From Alphaproteobacteria bacterium (GTDB lineage Bacteria; Pseudomonadota; Alphaproteobacteria; Paracaedibacterales; CAIOTO01), in assembly GCA_030727085.1 (NCBI GenBank), contig JANRCF010000036.1, positions 1-15,388 on the forward strand: a stretch of DNA of 15,388 nt. Direction: 5' to 3'. The notes beneath the pieces were generated by a model that was given only the letters and a program-made list of their open reading frames with translations, did no database searches and was not told where the DNA came from. The translations under genes were made by a program, and so were the position numbers. How positions within the stretch are numbered: position 1 is the first letter of the stretch; the number at the start of each line of letters is the position of its first letter. Shown one piece after another: positions 8,071 through 15,349 of the stretch.

Positions 8071-8175
8071 ATTTTTGATCCTTTGCTATTTTATGGTACA
8101 TCTTAAGATCAAGAGTTTAAAAATCAAGTCTCTAAATTCATTTAGGGCATATTTTTCAGTTTTAAGGACATTTAA

Positions 8176-9855
8176 ATGGCATCGTATCAATACGTATATG
8201 TAATCAAAGAATTGCGCAAAGCTTACCCAGGCGGGAAAGAAGTGATGAAAGACCTCTGGCTGTCATTTTTGCCGGGTGTAAAGATTGGTGTTATCGGGCC
8301 AAACGGTGCGGGTAAATCAACGCTACTTAAAATCATGGCGGGCATTGATAAAGACTTTCAAGGTGAAGCATGGGCGGCTGAGGGCGCAAAAGTTGGCTAC
8401 TTGGCACAAGAACCAGAACTTGATTCAACACTGGATGTTGTTGGCAATATCAAGAAAAATCTTGGTGAAACGCAACAATTACTAACCCGCTTTGAAGAAG
8501 TGAATATGAAATTCGCCGAACCAATGTCAGATGATGAAATGAACGCATTGATCACTGAACAAGGCGAATTACAAGAAAAAATTGATCAACTGGATGCTTG
8601 GGATTTAGATCGTCAAATTGATATCGCCATGGATGCTTTGCGTTGCCCAGCTGCTGATGCGTCCGTAGAACGTCTTTCTGGTGGTGAACGACGCCGTGTT
8701 GCGCTTTGCTCGCTTCTGCTACAAAAACCAGACCTACTACTGCTTGACGAGCCGACGAACCACTTGGATGCGGACTCTGTTGCATGGCTTGAACGCTATT
8801 TGCAGGATTACAAAGGCACCGTCGTTCTGATTACCCACGATCGCTATTTCTTAGATAATGTTGTTAGTTGGATTCTCGAAATCGATCGCGGTCAAGGATT
8901 CCCATTTGAAGGGAACTACTCTAGCTGGCTTGAACAAAAAGAAAAACGCCTGCTTATTGAATCAAAAGGTGAATCACATCGTCAAAGACAATTAAAGAAC
9001 GAACTTGAATGGATCCGTCAATCACCAAAAGCACGTCAAAGCAAATCAAAAGCGCGTATCCAGGCGTATGAAGATTTGTTGAATGAAAAAGTTGATCAAG
9101 GCGCAGGTGACGGATCTATCTTTATCCCGGCTGGTGAACGTTTGGGCGATTTGGTTATTGACTGTGAACATGTATCAAAGGGTTACGGCGATCGATTGTT
9201 GATTGATGATCTGTCTTACAAAATGCCCCGCGGCGGTATTGTTGGTGTAATTGGTCCAAATGGCGCCGGCAAAACAACACTGTTTAATATGCTAACAGGA
9301 AAAATTCAGCCTGACCAAGGCGTTGTCAGAATTGGTGATTCCGTGCGATTAGGGTATGTAGACCAATCACGTGATACGTTGAATCCGAATAAAAATGTGT
9401 GGGAAGAAATTTCAGACGGCCTTGATATGATTGAACTTGGCAAACGCACTGTCGCAAGTCGTGCATATTGTAGCTGGTTTAACTTTAAAGGATCAGATCA
9501 ACAAAAGAAAGTTGGGTCGCTATCGGGCGGTGAGCGTAACCGTGTGCATTTGGCAAAGATCCTGCGTTCAGGCGCGAATGTTCTGTTCTTGGACGAGCCG
9601 ACAAACGACCTTGACGTTGAAACATTGCGTTCACTCGAAGAAGCTCTGCTAAGCTTTGGCGGTTGCGCGATTGTGATTACCCATGATCGATTCTTCCTTG
9701 ACCGTATTGCAACGCATATTTTAGCGTTCGAAGGCGACAGTCACGTTGAATGGTTTGAGGGTAACTATCAAAGTTATGAAGAAGACCGCAAGCGTCGCCT
9801 AGGTGCAGATGCGTGTCAGCCACATCGGATTAAGTACAAGCCATTAACGCGGTAA
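8176..9855 (+). CDS. ettA: Energy-dependent translational throttle protein EttA (ABC-F ATPase)
   Basis: Soluble ABC-F protein of 559 residues. EttA is known to bind the ribosomal E site and gate entry into elongation according to ADP/ATP ratio. The first ATPase has Walker A GPNGAGKS (41-48), signature LSGGE (167-171) and Walker B LLLLDEPTNHLD (187-198). The charged inter-domain linker lies at about 240-320. The second ATPase has Walker A GPNGAGKT (360-367), LSGGE (449-453) and DEPTNDLD (473-480). The N-terminus MASYQYVYVIKELRKAYPGGK and full length fit EttA rather than Uup or other ABC-F members. The ATG follows AAGGA. An intrinsic terminator follows the stop codon. Confidence 0.96.
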   Translation: MASYQYVYVIKELRKAYPGGKEVMKDLWLSFLPGVKIGVIGPNGAGKSTLLKIMAGIDKDFQGEAWAAEGAKVGYLAQEPELDSTLDVVGNIKKNLGETQQLLTRFEEVNMKFAEPMSDDEMNALITEQGELQEKIDQLDAWDLDRQIDIAMDALRCPAADASVERLSGGERRRVALCSLLLQKPDLLLLDEPTNHLDADSVAWLERYLQDYKGTVVLITHDRYFLDNVVSWILEIDRGQGFPFEGNYSSWLEQKEKRLLIESKGESHRQRQLKNELEWIRQSPKARQSKSKARIQAYEDLLNEKVDQGAGDGSIFIPAGERLGDLVIDCEHVSKGYGDRLLIDDLSYKMPRGGIVGVIGPNGAGKTTLFNMLTGKIQPDQGVVRIGDSVRLGYVDQSRDTLNPNKNVWEEISDGLDMIELGKRTVASRAYCSWFNFKGSDQQKKVGSLSGGERNRVHLAKILRSGANVLFLDEPTNDLDVETLRSLEEALLSFGGCAIVITHDRFFLDRIATHILAFEGDSHVEWFEGNYQSYEEDRKRRLGADACQPHRIKYKPLTR

Positions 9856-9880
9856 GTTCTGCGGCAATTAACGTATTTGG

Positions 9881-9920
9881 AATCCCCCTTGTCGAAGCAA
9901 TTCAGCAAGGGGATTTTTAT
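9881..9920 (+). terminator. Intrinsic terminator after ettA
   Basis: AATCCCCCTTG (9881-9891) pairs with CAAGGGGATT (9906-9915) with a single bulged C, and the stem runs straight into TTTTTAT. It lies 26 bp after the ettA stop codon. Confidence 0.85.
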
Positions 9921-9972
9921 ACATTAAGTATAGACAATGAAGCACAACATTGATACTTATAGGAATATTAGT

Positions 9973-10863
9973 ATGCAAATAGGATCTAAAATGTATCTAT
10001 TCAAACAAAATTTCTTAAAATTAGATATTAAAAACGTTGCTGCAGCTTTGATTCTTTGTTTCAGTAGCTCAATCACCGCATTAGCAAACGCATCTGATAC
10101 CTTGATGGAAGATTGTATAGAGCGCTGCAAAAGAATTGATGAAGAATGCGAACAAAAATTAACACAAGCTAGCCATGACTTTGACAATGCTTCATCTACA
10201 GAGATGAAATTTAGCATCATTTCACAGCCTATTCAAATTGACAGTGGGAACGAAGAGTACACAAACAGCCCCTACAAAAAGCCACACGCATTATCGTTTG
10301 GAATTTGCATGGGAAAAACGGGATTAGTAGAAAAATTTCTTTCAGCCGTAACAGATATTAATTCAGAAGATTTGGATGTCAGGGGCTGGCGACAAGACTA
10401 CACAATGGCACATTTAGCCATACGCCCTCATTTTCCACAGTTTGACGTTTGTGTAGAACAACGACTGCGGATTATTGATTTATTAGCAAACAAAGGAGCA
10501 AACTTCAATCTTGTAAGACCAAGCCCATCTGTAGGCACATACACTTGGCATCCTCTTTATGATCATCCTGTATTCTCAAACTACCTAAAAAAGCATGAAG
10601 ACATTGTATTACTTCAGTCCCGTGCGCTACTTTATGGTGGAGACCCTCTTAAAGGTCAATTAGATTTTGCTGACTTAGAATTTGATTCTAAAAGATACAA
10701 TGACTATTACTCTAAAATCTATCGTATTGCTCTTTCAATGTATCTTAAATTGGAAGATGCATCTGACGTCATTCAACTTACACCACATACAATAAAAAGA
10801 TTTAATGATGAACTAGAAAAGCATTATGCAAAAAACGGGAAAGATGCTCCTTTTATTCCTTAA
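9973..10863 (+). CDS. Predicted exported protein with ankyrin-like segments
   Basis: No family can be named with certainty. With the ATG at 9973 it has 296 residues. A signal peptide is clear: a lysine-containing n-region, the hydrophobic VAAALILCFSSSITAL and an Ala-Asn-Ala cleavage site near residue 40. The mature start carries CIERCKRIDEEC (48-59), suggesting disulfides. Residues of about 105-230 contain ankyrin-like phrases: YTMAHLAI followed by RIIDLLANKGANFN, then HPLYDHP followed by RALLYGGDP, fitting the TxLHxA...LLxxGAxxN pattern but degenerate. The start is uncertain: 9937 lacks a ribosome-binding site, 9973 has AGGA 8 nt upstream, and 9991 has AGGA 6 nt upstream; all retain the signal peptide. 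Exported ankyrin-like proteins are common in intracellular alphaproteobacteria, so a role outside the cytoplasm or toward a host is possible but unproven. Convergent with nagZ. Confidence 0.75.
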   Translation: MQIGSKMYLFKQNFLKLDIKNVAAALILCFSSSITALANASDTLMEDCIERCKRIDEECEQKLTQASHDFDNASSTEMKFSIISQPIQIDSGNEEYTNSPYKKPHALSFGICMGKTGLVEKFLSAVTDINSEDLDVRGWRQDYTMAHLAIRPHFPQFDVCVEQRLRIIDLLANKGANFNLVRPSPSVGTYTWHPLYDHPVFSNYLKKHEDIVLLQSRALLYGGDPLKGQLDFADLEFDSKRYNDYYSKIYRIALSMYLKLEDASDVIQLTPHTIKRFNDELEKHYAKNGKDAPFIP

Positions 10864-10885
10864 AATAGCAGCAACTTATCAAGAA

Positions 10886-10914
10886 AAGTGATAGTGCTTA
10901 ATGCATTGTCACTT
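10886..10914 (-). terminator. Hairpin spanning the nagZ stop codon, candidate terminator
   Basis: AAGTGAtAGTGC (10886-10897) pairs with GCATTgTCACTT (10903-10914), giving about 12 paired positions including wobble, with a 5-nt loop that contains the nagZ stop codon. Read on the minus strand the stem ends in a T-rich CTTTTCTT. It lies between convergent genes. The run of T is short, so termination is only likely. Confidence 0.45.
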
Positions 10915-11977
10915 CCCCAATCGTGCTTAATCGACTTTCCCATGCTTTCCCTAAGTCGTTCATTTTTTGCTGAAAAGTTACATCGCGTTCAAATCGACGC
11001 CCCTTTGAATCAAGCGGCACTGAACCAAAATCAGCTGATCGCATAAAGCACCTATCCAGCGCCTCCCCCGAAAGCTCTGGCACCGCCGCTGCAACCTCGG
11101 CCATCGCATTTAAATCACCCATGCAATACAAAACGGCATCGCACCCCGCAGCAACCGCACGGCTTGCTCGTTGTGTATAACTACCTGAAAGCGCTTTCAT
11201 ACTGATACAATCACTGATCAAAAATCCTTTGAACCCAATCACGCCGCGTATCACATTTTGAATCACAATTGATGATTCCGTCGCACAATAATCAGGATCA
11301 ATCTTTGAATAAATAATATGCGCTGTCATCCCCCAGGGGTGCACCGGCAATGATTCCAATGCCATAAAGAATGCCAAAAAATCAGTCATTTCCAATGTTT
11401 TTTCATCCGCATTAATCACAGGCAATTTTTCATGGCTATCCGCATCAGCACGACCATGCCCCGGCAAATGCTTAATCACCGGCATCACGCCATTTCGATT
11501 GTGGGCATTGATCGTCACGGTTGATAGCGTCGCCGCTGCATCACCTTTTTTTGAAAATGCGCGATCACCAATAATGGGATCAGAGCCATCAAACAACAGA
11601 TCAGCACACGGCGCGCAATTCGTATTAACACCCAAATCACGCAGCTCTTGAGCAATTAAGGCATAATTTTCAAACACCAAATCGCAGGCTTGATATGGGC
11701 TTGTTTGATATAAATCACCGAACAAATGCGCTGGCGGGTTTGATCTAAAATACGGCGGATACAGGCGCGCAACTCGGCCGCCCTCTTGATCGATCAGAAT
11801 TGGCACATCATCATGCGTAAGCGTTGATTTAAGATCCTGCACTAGGGCCCGAATCTGGTCAGGATTTTCGCAATTACGGCGGAACAAAATAAATCCAAGC
11901 GGTTGCACACGCTCAAAAAAGGCACGTTCTTCTGGCAAAAGAGTTGCGCCCTTAAGGCCAAAAATAACAGCTTTCAT
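10898..11977 (-). CDS. nagZ: Beta-N-acetylhexosaminidase NagZ
   Basis: Cytoplasmic glycoside hydrolase family 3 enzyme of peptidoglycan recycling, releasing GlcNAc from GlcNAc-anhydroMurNAc peptides. It has 359 residues, slightly longer than the usual 330-345. Visible motifs are PILIDQEGGRVARL (59-72), the substrate loop KHLPGHGRADADSH (169-182) with the Asp180-His182 acid/base dyad typical of NagZ, and the nucleophile Asp256 in LISDCISMKAL. The usual SDD is SDC here, with the first Asp kept. The GSD/IGDRAF segment (131-141) is also characteristic. The ATG has AAGGAA about 6 nt upstream. It stands alone between two exported hypothetical proteins. Confidence 0.94.
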   Translation of the reverse strand: MKAVIFGLKGATLLPEERAFFERVQPLGFILFRRNCENPDQIRALVQDLKSTLTHDDVPILIDQEGGRVARLYPPYFRSNPPAHLFGDLYQTSPYQACDLVFENYALIAQELRDLGVNTNCAPCADLLFDGSDPIIGDRAFSKKGDAAATLSTVTINAHNRNGVMPVIKHLPGHGRADADSHEKLPVINADEKTLEMTDFLAFFMALESLPVHPWGMTAHIIYSKIDPDYCATESSIVIQNVIRGVIGFKGFLISDCISMKALSGSYTQRASRAVAAGCDAVLYCMGDLNAMAEVAAAVPELSGEALDRCFMRSADFGSVPLDSKGRRFERDVTFQQKMNDLGKAWESRLSTIGEVTMH

Positions 11978-12028
11978 GATGATTCCTTTTATTACCTGCT
12001 CAGTTCAGACACAAGATACTGATTGTTA

Positions 12029-12601
12029 CTATTTTTTATCGTACATTTCATATCGTTCTTTTTCTATTACAACAAGCTTATGCAAGTCAGCCGATTTTTT
12101 ACACTTTAATGTTTTAATTAACGATTTTTGATGTTGAACATAGAAATTCTTTACAGCATCCGTATATTGCTGAATAACGCCTAAAAAGCCATCATATTCA
12201 CCATTATTAATATCATTTGCCCCATGACCACTTATACAGAAGGTAGTGCTTAATAATTCACATGCAAATTTGTCATGACCACCTTGTCCGTCATAACGCA
12301 AGAGCTTGTCATTCTTTAATGCCTTAAAAATGCTGTCACGTGTGCATTTTTCCCCATTTCTCAGCTTACGTAAGATAGGGTGATAAGTTTTCTTCACATA
12401 ATCACAGGCGTTAGAAAAAAACAATTCCATTGATTTATCATCATTGCTATTTGTTTGCGCATTCAATTCTTTGAAAGCAATTGGATATGCTTTTGTTATG
12501 TGATCGTAGGCATTTACAGACTCAATTCCTGCAAAAGAAGAACTTGTCAACAAACCCAAAAAGCCAAAAAACTTAAATATCACCACGTTATACCCATCCA
12601 T
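12029..12601 (-). CDS. Predicted exported protein of unknown function (190 residues)
   Basis: I do not recognise this protein. Residues of about 7-24 (VIFKFFGFLGLLTSSSFAG) look like a signal peptide with cleavage after SFA, leaving a mature protein of about 166 residues. The mature part is lysine-rich and mainly helical in appearance, with five cysteines (66, 86, 114, 122, 167) and a Gly/His-rich spot, GQGGH, followed by CISGHG. The ATG has no ribosome-binding site; an in-frame GTG at codon 6 or 7 would give a more compact signal peptide. It is divergent from the phosphopantetheinyl transferase gene, with only 41 bp between them. Confidence 0.65.
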   Translation of the reverse strand: MDGYNVVIFKFFGFLGLLTSSSFAGIESVNAYDHITKAYPIAFKELNAQTNSNDDKSMELFFSNACDYVKKTYHPILRKLRNGEKCTRDSIFKALKNDKLLRYDGQGGHDKFACELLSTTFCISGHGANDINNGEYDGFLGVIQQYTDAVKNFYVQHQKSLIKTLKCKKSADLHKLVVIEKERYEMYDKK

Positions 12602-12642
12602 TTTAATAAAACATTAGCCTTAATTTAAAATACAATTGTTTT

Positions 12643-13377
12643 ATGAAAGAATCTACATATTTGACTGTTTGTGGTTTAACGCCAGCCAGGCTATTATCAT
12701 TTTACCGAAATGAACATTTGAGTATCACTTTGTTAGAAAATTTTGAGTTTATAGAACCCGTCAAAGGCATACCTGATTATGCACGTCTGGTGTTAGTTAA
12801 TTTAACAAAGATTAGTGCAGAAGAGGTGATATCTTTTGAAGCATATTTGGATGCAAACGAACACTTTAGACTGAAAAACATAACAAACACAGAAAAACGT
12901 CATACGTTCGTTGTGTGCCGTTTTGTTACAAAGCAATTGATCGCTGAATTCTCTAGGCTAGATCCATTCACACTGAATTTTCAATACACAGAACGCGGCA
13001 AACCGTATCTGGCGGCACCAGGCGTGGAATTCAATATTTCGCATTCCGGTGATTTCGCCCTTATAGGTGTCAGTCACCACAAGATCGGCGTTGATATTGA
13101 AAAGATGAAGCCTAATCGTAACTTCCAAGGGCTGGCCGAGACTGTATTATCAAAGGATGAAAAGGCTTGGGTGTTTGAACAAGATACAGAACGACGGTTT
13201 TATCAACTGTGGACCCTCAAAGAATCGCGGCTTAAATGCGATGGTGATGGCTTGGCTGGGCATTATCCAGCAGCAATGTTTGATCCCGAAATGGGGTGGA
13301 GGTATAATGACTATGAAATATATTTTCATGCCTTCGAACAATACATCTACACAATTTGTATTAACGCAAAGGATTAA
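12643..13377 (+). CDS. 4'-phosphopantetheinyl transferase, Sfp/HetI type
   Basis: Transfers the phosphopantetheine arm of CoA to a serine of acyl- or peptidyl-carrier proteins. It has 244 residues, as expected for the Sfp type and about twice the AcpS type. Key motifs are FNISHSGDFALIGVS (130-144), the Mg-binding GVDIE (149-153) with Asp151 and Glu153, and WTLKESRLKCDGDGL (190-204) with Glu194 and Lys198. The second half of the last motif normally reads KxxGxGL, which fits. The first 40 residues precede the usual family start and may be an extension or a mis-set start, but no other ATG is available. No ribosome-binding site is seen; TACAAT ends 6 bp before the ATG, so the mRNA may be leaderless. 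nth follows after 3 bp, so the two are probably one operon. Target carrier proteins are not in the window. Confidence 0.9.
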   Translation: MKESTYLTVCGLTPARLLSFYRNEHLSITLLENFEFIEPVKGIPDYARLVLVNLTKISAEEVISFEAYLDANEHFRLKNITNTEKRHTFVVCRFVTKQLIAEFSRLDPFTLNFQYTERGKPYLAAPGVEFNISHSGDFALIGVSHHKIGVDIEKMKPNRNFQGLAETVLSKDEKAWVFEQDTERRFYQLWTLKESRLKCDGDGLAGHYPAAMFDPEMGWRYNDYEIYFHAFEQYIYTICINAKD

Positions 13378-13380
13378 CCC

Positions 13381-14028
13381 ATGAACAAAAACACCATCCA
13401 CGAAATGTTCACACGCTTTCAAAAGCAAAATCCGCATCCGGTGACAGAACTTGTTTATACAAATCCGTACACGCTGTTGATTGCCGTTCTGCTGTCGGCA
13501 CAAGCAACCGATAAAGGTGTGAACAAAGCAACGGCAGGATTATTCGCAGCTGCAGATACGCCCCAAAAAATGCTGTCTCTCGGGCTAGATGGTGTATATA
13601 CACACATCAAAACGATTGGTTTATGTAATACAAAAGGCAAAAACATCATTACGCTTTCGCAACTTCTTATTGATAACCATGAAGGACAAGTGCCTGATTC
13701 GCGCGAAGCGTTAGAGGCTCTCCCCGGTGTTGGACGAAAAACAGCGAATGTCGTCTTAAATGTAGCTTTTGGCCAACCAACCATGGCTGTCGACACACAC
13801 ATTTTTCGCGTTTCCAATCGAACGGGGTTGGCGCCAGGAAAGACCCCCCGCGCGGTTGAAGACCTATTACTAGAGCGTATCTCGCCCGAGTTTGCCGAGC
13901 ATGCCCATCATTGGCTGATCTTACATGGTCGCTATACATGCAAAGCACAAACACCAACGTGTCAGGGGTGTGTTATTCGTGATTTGTGTGATTATGCGCA
14001 TATTCATTTTAATCTGACAAATCCGTAA
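13381..14028 (+). CDS. nth: Endonuclease III (DNA glycosylase/AP lyase) Nth
   Basis: Base-excision repair enzyme removing oxidised pyrimidines, with AP-lyase activity; 215 residues, the normal length. The helix-hairpin-helix is LPGVGRKTANVVL (114-126) with catalytic Lys120, the catalytic Asp138 is in VDTHIFRVSNR, and the [4Fe-4S] cluster ligands are Cys187, Cys194, Cys197, Cys203 in the canonical C-x6-C-x2-C-x5-C spacing. It starts 3 bp after the phosphopantetheinyl transferase stop. A 105-bp piece of its 3' end (13897-14001) is present again at 15209-15313. The intact copy has a short tail after the cluster (DYAHIHFNLTNP), unlike the tail of the displaced copy. Confidence 0.97.
   Translation: MNKNTIHEMFTRFQKQNPHPVTELVYTNPYTLLIAVLLSAQATDKGVNKATAGLFAAADTPQKMLSLGLDGVYTHIKTIGLCNTKGKNIITLSQLLIDNHEGQVPDSREALEALPGVGRKTANVVLNVAFGQPTMAVDTHIFRVSNRTGLAPGKTPRAVEDLLLERISPEFAEHAHHWLILHGRYTCKAQTPTCQGCVIRDLCDYAHIHFNLTNP
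13897..14001 (+). repeat. Direct repeat within nth, repeated at 15209-15313
   Basis: This 105-bp stretch aligns without gaps to 15209-15313 with 12 mismatches (about 89% identity), at an offset of exactly 1312 bp. It covers codons 173-207 of nth, including the iron-sulfur cluster region. Outside this stretch the two loci do not resemble each other. Confidence 0.95.
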
Positions 14029-14044
14029 AACATGATAGCATAAT
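14014..14044 (+). promoter_or_regulatory. Possible promoter of the 376-residue exported protein
   Basis: CTGACA (14014-14019) and CATAAT (14039-14044) each match 5 of 6 consensus bases, but the spacer is 19 bp, longer than ideal. The -35 box lies in the unique tail of nth just past the duplicated stretch. Read-through from nth is an alternative. Confidence 0.25.
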
Positions 14045-14061
14045 TATTATCCACCTATCAT

Positions 14062-15192
14062 ATGTACTTTAAAGTTGGTATTTTTATGTTCTTAAAAATA
14101 ATTTGCACTTTTATCCTGTTAGCTAAGGCGATTCCATCACTATCTGCAAAAACTTGGCCTCAACTGGATAAGAACAATAAGCAGGAATGTCTCCAAATCC
14201 TCAACATGGCTGAGTCTGTATTTCATTCTTCCGACACACACGTATATAAAATCACTAAAAGCATGCTCAACAGTAATATAGAGTTGTTAATTGAGAATAA
14301 AGAATATGATTTTAGAGAGAGTTGGAAAACTTTAAAAGTTAATGATAAGATTTTTGAAACAATTACTGCTCCTTGCCGACGGGCTGGCAAATGTTATCCT
14401 TATGAGTTGCATGAAATCCATTGGCAGCGCGATTGCATTGAGGGTTTTCGTTTTGTCCTGTGTGAAGGAACGCTTAGTGGTGCTACCAGCTATGACCTAT
14501 ATTCAATTGAAGACTCTCTTTCCCAAAAAGACTTTATCGACCAGAGAAAAGCTCGTTCTCTTAAACCCATTTTCTCTGGATCTTGGCAACCACCCATAAT
14601 GCTTCAACATATTCCATCACAGAAAATTTGGGCTATTGACGTAGGAAATTCATACCACACCCTAAGCGATTGGAACGTATATATTGCTGGATCAAATGCA
14701 TCAAAACGGCATTGCACTGTACATTTTCGGCCCAGTATTAAGAAATCCTGGGATTGGTTACCTAAACCAGCACGACAATTAGCTCTCCTTCTTGATGGCA
14801 CCTTGGGAAATGGAGATGGAGATGGGTCACTGCGGCAAACACATCGATTAAGATCGGTTATTAACCAAACCTGGGCAAATGTTGCACGCAGGCCATGGGT
14901 AATAGGCAACGCTTATAATTCACGAGCAGAAGTTGATCTTGGGTTAATCAATTGGTCGCAAAAGAACAAGAAATTTCTAGCACATTATCAAAAGATAATT
15001 CAACAGTATCCGAAAGCTGAACAAGCGCTTGCGACGTATTATAAGAATCAATTTCAATTAACAAAAGAAAAGTCAGAACGTTTGGCAAAATACGTTCTGG
15101 ATTGGGCGTTTAGAAGCTATTTTGTTTTCCCAAGGTCAACATCTATGAACAACCAGGACACTCAAATAGTAAATCCATGGAATGATAAATGA
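14062..15192 (+). CDS. Predicted exported protein of unknown function (376 residues)
   Basis: I recognise no family. The N-terminus has a signal peptide with hydrophobic core IICTFILLAKAI (13-24) and likely cleavage after SLSA (residue 29). The mature protein has six cysteines (43, 105, 111, 125, 134, 218), enough for three disulfides, many tryptophans, and an acidic glycine motif LLDGTLGNGDGDG (243-255) that could be a metal-binding or turn-rich loop. The last 75 residues are lysine/glutamine-rich and helical in appearance. A second ATG at 14086 (Met9) would shorten the n-region; neither start has a strong ribosome-binding site. The gene lies between nth and a displaced copy of the nth 3' end, which suggests that it arrived by insertion there. 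Confidence 0.7.
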   Translation: MYFKVGIFMFLKIICTFILLAKAIPSLSAKTWPQLDKNNKQECLQILNMAESVFHSSDTHVYKITKSMLNSNIELLIENKEYDFRESWKTLKVNDKIFETITAPCRRAGKCYPYELHEIHWQRDCIEGFRFVLCEGTLSGATSYDLYSIEDSLSQKDFIDQRKARSLKPIFSGSWQPPIMLQHIPSQKIWAIDVGNSYHTLSDWNVYIAGSNASKRHCTVHFRPSIKKSWDWLPKPARQLALLLDGTLGNGDGDGSLRQTHRLRSVINQTWANVARRPWVIGNAYNSRAEVDLGLINWSQKNKKFLAHYQKIIQQYPKAEQALATYYKNQFQLTKEKSERLAKYVLDWAFRSYFVFPRSTSMNNQDTQIVNPWNDK

Positions 15193-15208
15193 ATGCACTG
15201 ACTGAGAG

Positions 15209-15349
15209 GAGCATGCCCATCATTGGCTGATATTACATGGCCGCTACACATGTAAAGCACAAACACCAACGTGTCAGGGCTGCATTATTCGCGACTTATT
15301 TGATTGTGCGCATGCTCGCTCTGAGAATAAAAAAGGGAGTGTTCAGTGA
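15209..15349 (+). pseudogene. nth: Displaced 3' fragment of an nth gene
   Basis: The frame starting with GAG at 15209 encodes the Nth C-terminus from EHAHHWLILHGRYTC onward, then a divergent tail (ARSENKKGSVQ), and stops at 15347-15349. There is no start codon, and an in-frame TGA lies at 15203-15205, so it cannot be a gene. Compared with the intact nth, 9 of 12 base differences are synonymous and three change residues: Val to Ile, the fourth iron-sulfur cysteine to Phe, and Tyr to Cys. The remaining 39 bases to the window end show only a small hairpin around TGAACTG-TGT-CAGTTTCA, without a T-run. Confidence 0.9.

Noticed and set aside
11328..11348. GTCATCCCCCAGGGG within nagZ, resembling the terminus of the palindromic element at 4562-4682.
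   Set aside because: It encodes conserved-looking in-frame NagZ residues (HPWGMTAH) and has no matching second arm nearby; judged to be coding sequence, not a repeat insertion.
13455..13817. Minus-strand frames of up to 120 codons opposite nth.
   Set aside because: The plus strand carries nth with intact catalytic and iron-sulfur motifs; the reverse frames show only compositional echoes.
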